In this document: positions 63,204-64,000 of the stretch, one piece after another
How the letters are laid out: each line of letters starts with the position of its first letter
Numbering within the stretch: the stretch's first letter is position 1
Assembly: GCA_003347645.1 (NCBI GenBank)
Contig: QDFX01000001.1
Coordinates: 62,001-126,000 of the forward strand
DNA from: Rhizobiaceae bacterium CPCC 101076
Lineage (GTDB): Bacteria > Pseudomonadota > Alphaproteobacteria > Rhizobiales > Methylopilaceae
DNA length: 64,000 nucleotides
Direction of reading: 5' to 3'
Program-made: the position numbers and the translations under genes
The notes under the pieces: model-generated
The model's database searches: none
What the model was told of the DNA's origin: nothing
What the model saw: the letters and a program-made list of their open reading frames with translations, nothing else

Positions 63204-63292
63204 TCGGACTGGAACCCGAGGCGCTAAGGGCCTACATTCGCCGGGCGCGGTGCTATAGACCGCGTCTGGTGACCACAGGCATCCCTTCGGCA

Positions 63293-64000
63293 ATGCGTTT
63301 CGATCTCGATCTTCCCGGCCAGCCGGCGAACCACCGCGTCGTGGTGGCGATGTCAGGTGGCGTGGATTCATCGGTCGTCGCCGCACTCCTGAAGCGGGAA
63401 GGCTACGATGTCGTCGGCGTGACGCTTCAGCTCTACGACCACGGCGCCGCCATCCATCGCAAGGGTGCCTGCTGCGCCGGCCAGGACATCCACGATGCCC
63501 GCCGCGTCGCCGACGCCATCGGCATTCCGCACTACGTCCTCGATTACGAGGCGCGCTTCCGCGAAAAGGTGATCGACCGGTTCGCGGAAAGCTATGCGAT
63601 CGGCGAGACGCCGATCCCGTGCGTCGAGTGCAATCAGAAGATCAAGTTCGCCGACCTGCTCGACACCGCCCGCAATCTCGGTGCGGCTGTGCTGGCGACC
63701 GGCCATTACGTCGCCTCGCGCGCTGCGCCGGAGGGTGGCCGCACGCTGCTCCGCGCCCGCGATCCGGAGCGCGACCAGAGCTATTTCCTCTATGGCACGA
63801 CCCGCGATCAGCTCGACATCCTGCGCTTTCCGCTGGGCGACCTGACCAAGACGGAGACCCGCGACATCGCCCGCGAGTTCGGCCTGCACATCGCCGACAA
63901 GCACGACAGCCAGGACATCTGCTTCGTGCCGTCGGGCAGCTATTCGGACATCGTCGGCAAGCTGAAGCCGGAAGCCGGCGAGCCGGGCGAGATCGTTCAT
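63293..64000 (+). CDS. mnmA: tRNA-specific 2-thiouridylase MnmA, C-terminus cut by window edge
   Basis: 236 codons are visible from ATG 63293; an in-frame GTG at 63269 is an alternative start. The ATP-pyrophosphatase P-loop [15 protein letters not shown] and the first catalytic Cys ([13 protein letters not shown]) are present, with [14 protein letters not shown] and [10 protein letters not shown] from the tRNA-binding region. MnmA puts sulfur on U34 of Lys, Glu and Gln tRNAs. The second active Cys is DICFV. Confidence 0.95.
   Translation, partial: MRFDLDLPGQPANHRVVVAMSGGVDSSVVAALLKREGYDVVGVTLQLYDHGAAIHRKGACCAGQDIHDARRVADAIGIPHYVLDYEARFREKVIDRFAESYAIGETPIPCVECNQKIKFADLLDTARNLGAAVLATGHYVASRAAPEGGRTLLRARDPERDQSYFLYGTTRDQLDILRFPLGDLTKTETRDIAREFGLHIADKHDSQDICFVPSGSYSDIVGKLKPEAGEPGEIVH

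Overview
The window is 64 kb of GC-rich DNA, tightly packed with genes, from an alphaproteobacterium, most likely of the order Hyphomicrobiales (Rhizobiales). The evidence is gene content: CtrA, ChpT and SciP (DUF1153), FlbD, a chemotaxis operon with a CheA-receiver hybrid, the EipA (DUF1134) envelope protein, DUF1236 proteins, BacA and RIME-like palindromic repeats. No rRNA, tRNA, CRISPR array, prophage or complete insertion sequence was seen.

Layout. 0-13 kb is general metabolism and transport: the NfeD/slipin membrane pair, a cupin, an aldo/keto reductase, a SemiSWEET, a three-gene TRAP transporter, an FNR-type regulator with its own box and a second perfect box in front of a 48-residue membrane protein, a GT21-like glycosyltransferase and an AraC regulator. 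13-18.4 kb carries prfC, an extensin-like protein, a coiled-coil protein, eipA and cysQ. 18.5-28 kb is the cell-cycle/motility core: chpT, then cheA-cheW-cheY-cheB-cheR, convergent ctrA, and fliI-fliJ. 28-34.4 kb has a dgdR/dgdA pair (dialkylglycine decarboxylase), an HTH protein, a DMT transporter and flhA. 34.7-39.4 kb has a GGDEF-EAL protein, a decayed response regulator and an unusual AI-2E transporter-GAF fusion, with a diverged direct repeat at each end of that block. 39.4-42.8 kb is a D-tartrate dehydratase locus (tarD, Bug-type binding protein, LysR).

42.8-47.4 kb is an ECF sigma/anti-sigma unit with a secreted subtilase and two DUF1236 proteins. The same promoter (GGGAAT-N16-CGTT) lies before the sigma gene and before the first DUF1236 gene. 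47.6-51.6 kb is a complete bufferin-type copper RiPP locus (precursor DUF2282, MNIO enzyme DUF692, partner DUF2063, DoxX) divergent from a SigF-type ECF factor and its redox anti-sigma factor NrsF (DUF1109), with GGTAAC-type promoters on both sides. 51.7-54.7 kb has bacA, a short-chain dehydrogenase and a phosphoesterase. 54.7-63.2 kb is the flagellar cluster flbD-fliN-fliH-fliG-fliF, sciP, fliK and flgD. The window ends inside mnmA.

The regulatory logic can be read from the sequence. ChpT passes phosphate to CtrA. A perfect CtrA box overlaps the end of chpT and precedes cheA, and near-perfect boxes precede fliF, sciP and flhA. A good sigma-54 promoter precedes fliK, the kind of target FlbD would activate. 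The ctrA upstream region is rich in GANTC (CcrM) sites and TTAACC half-sites.
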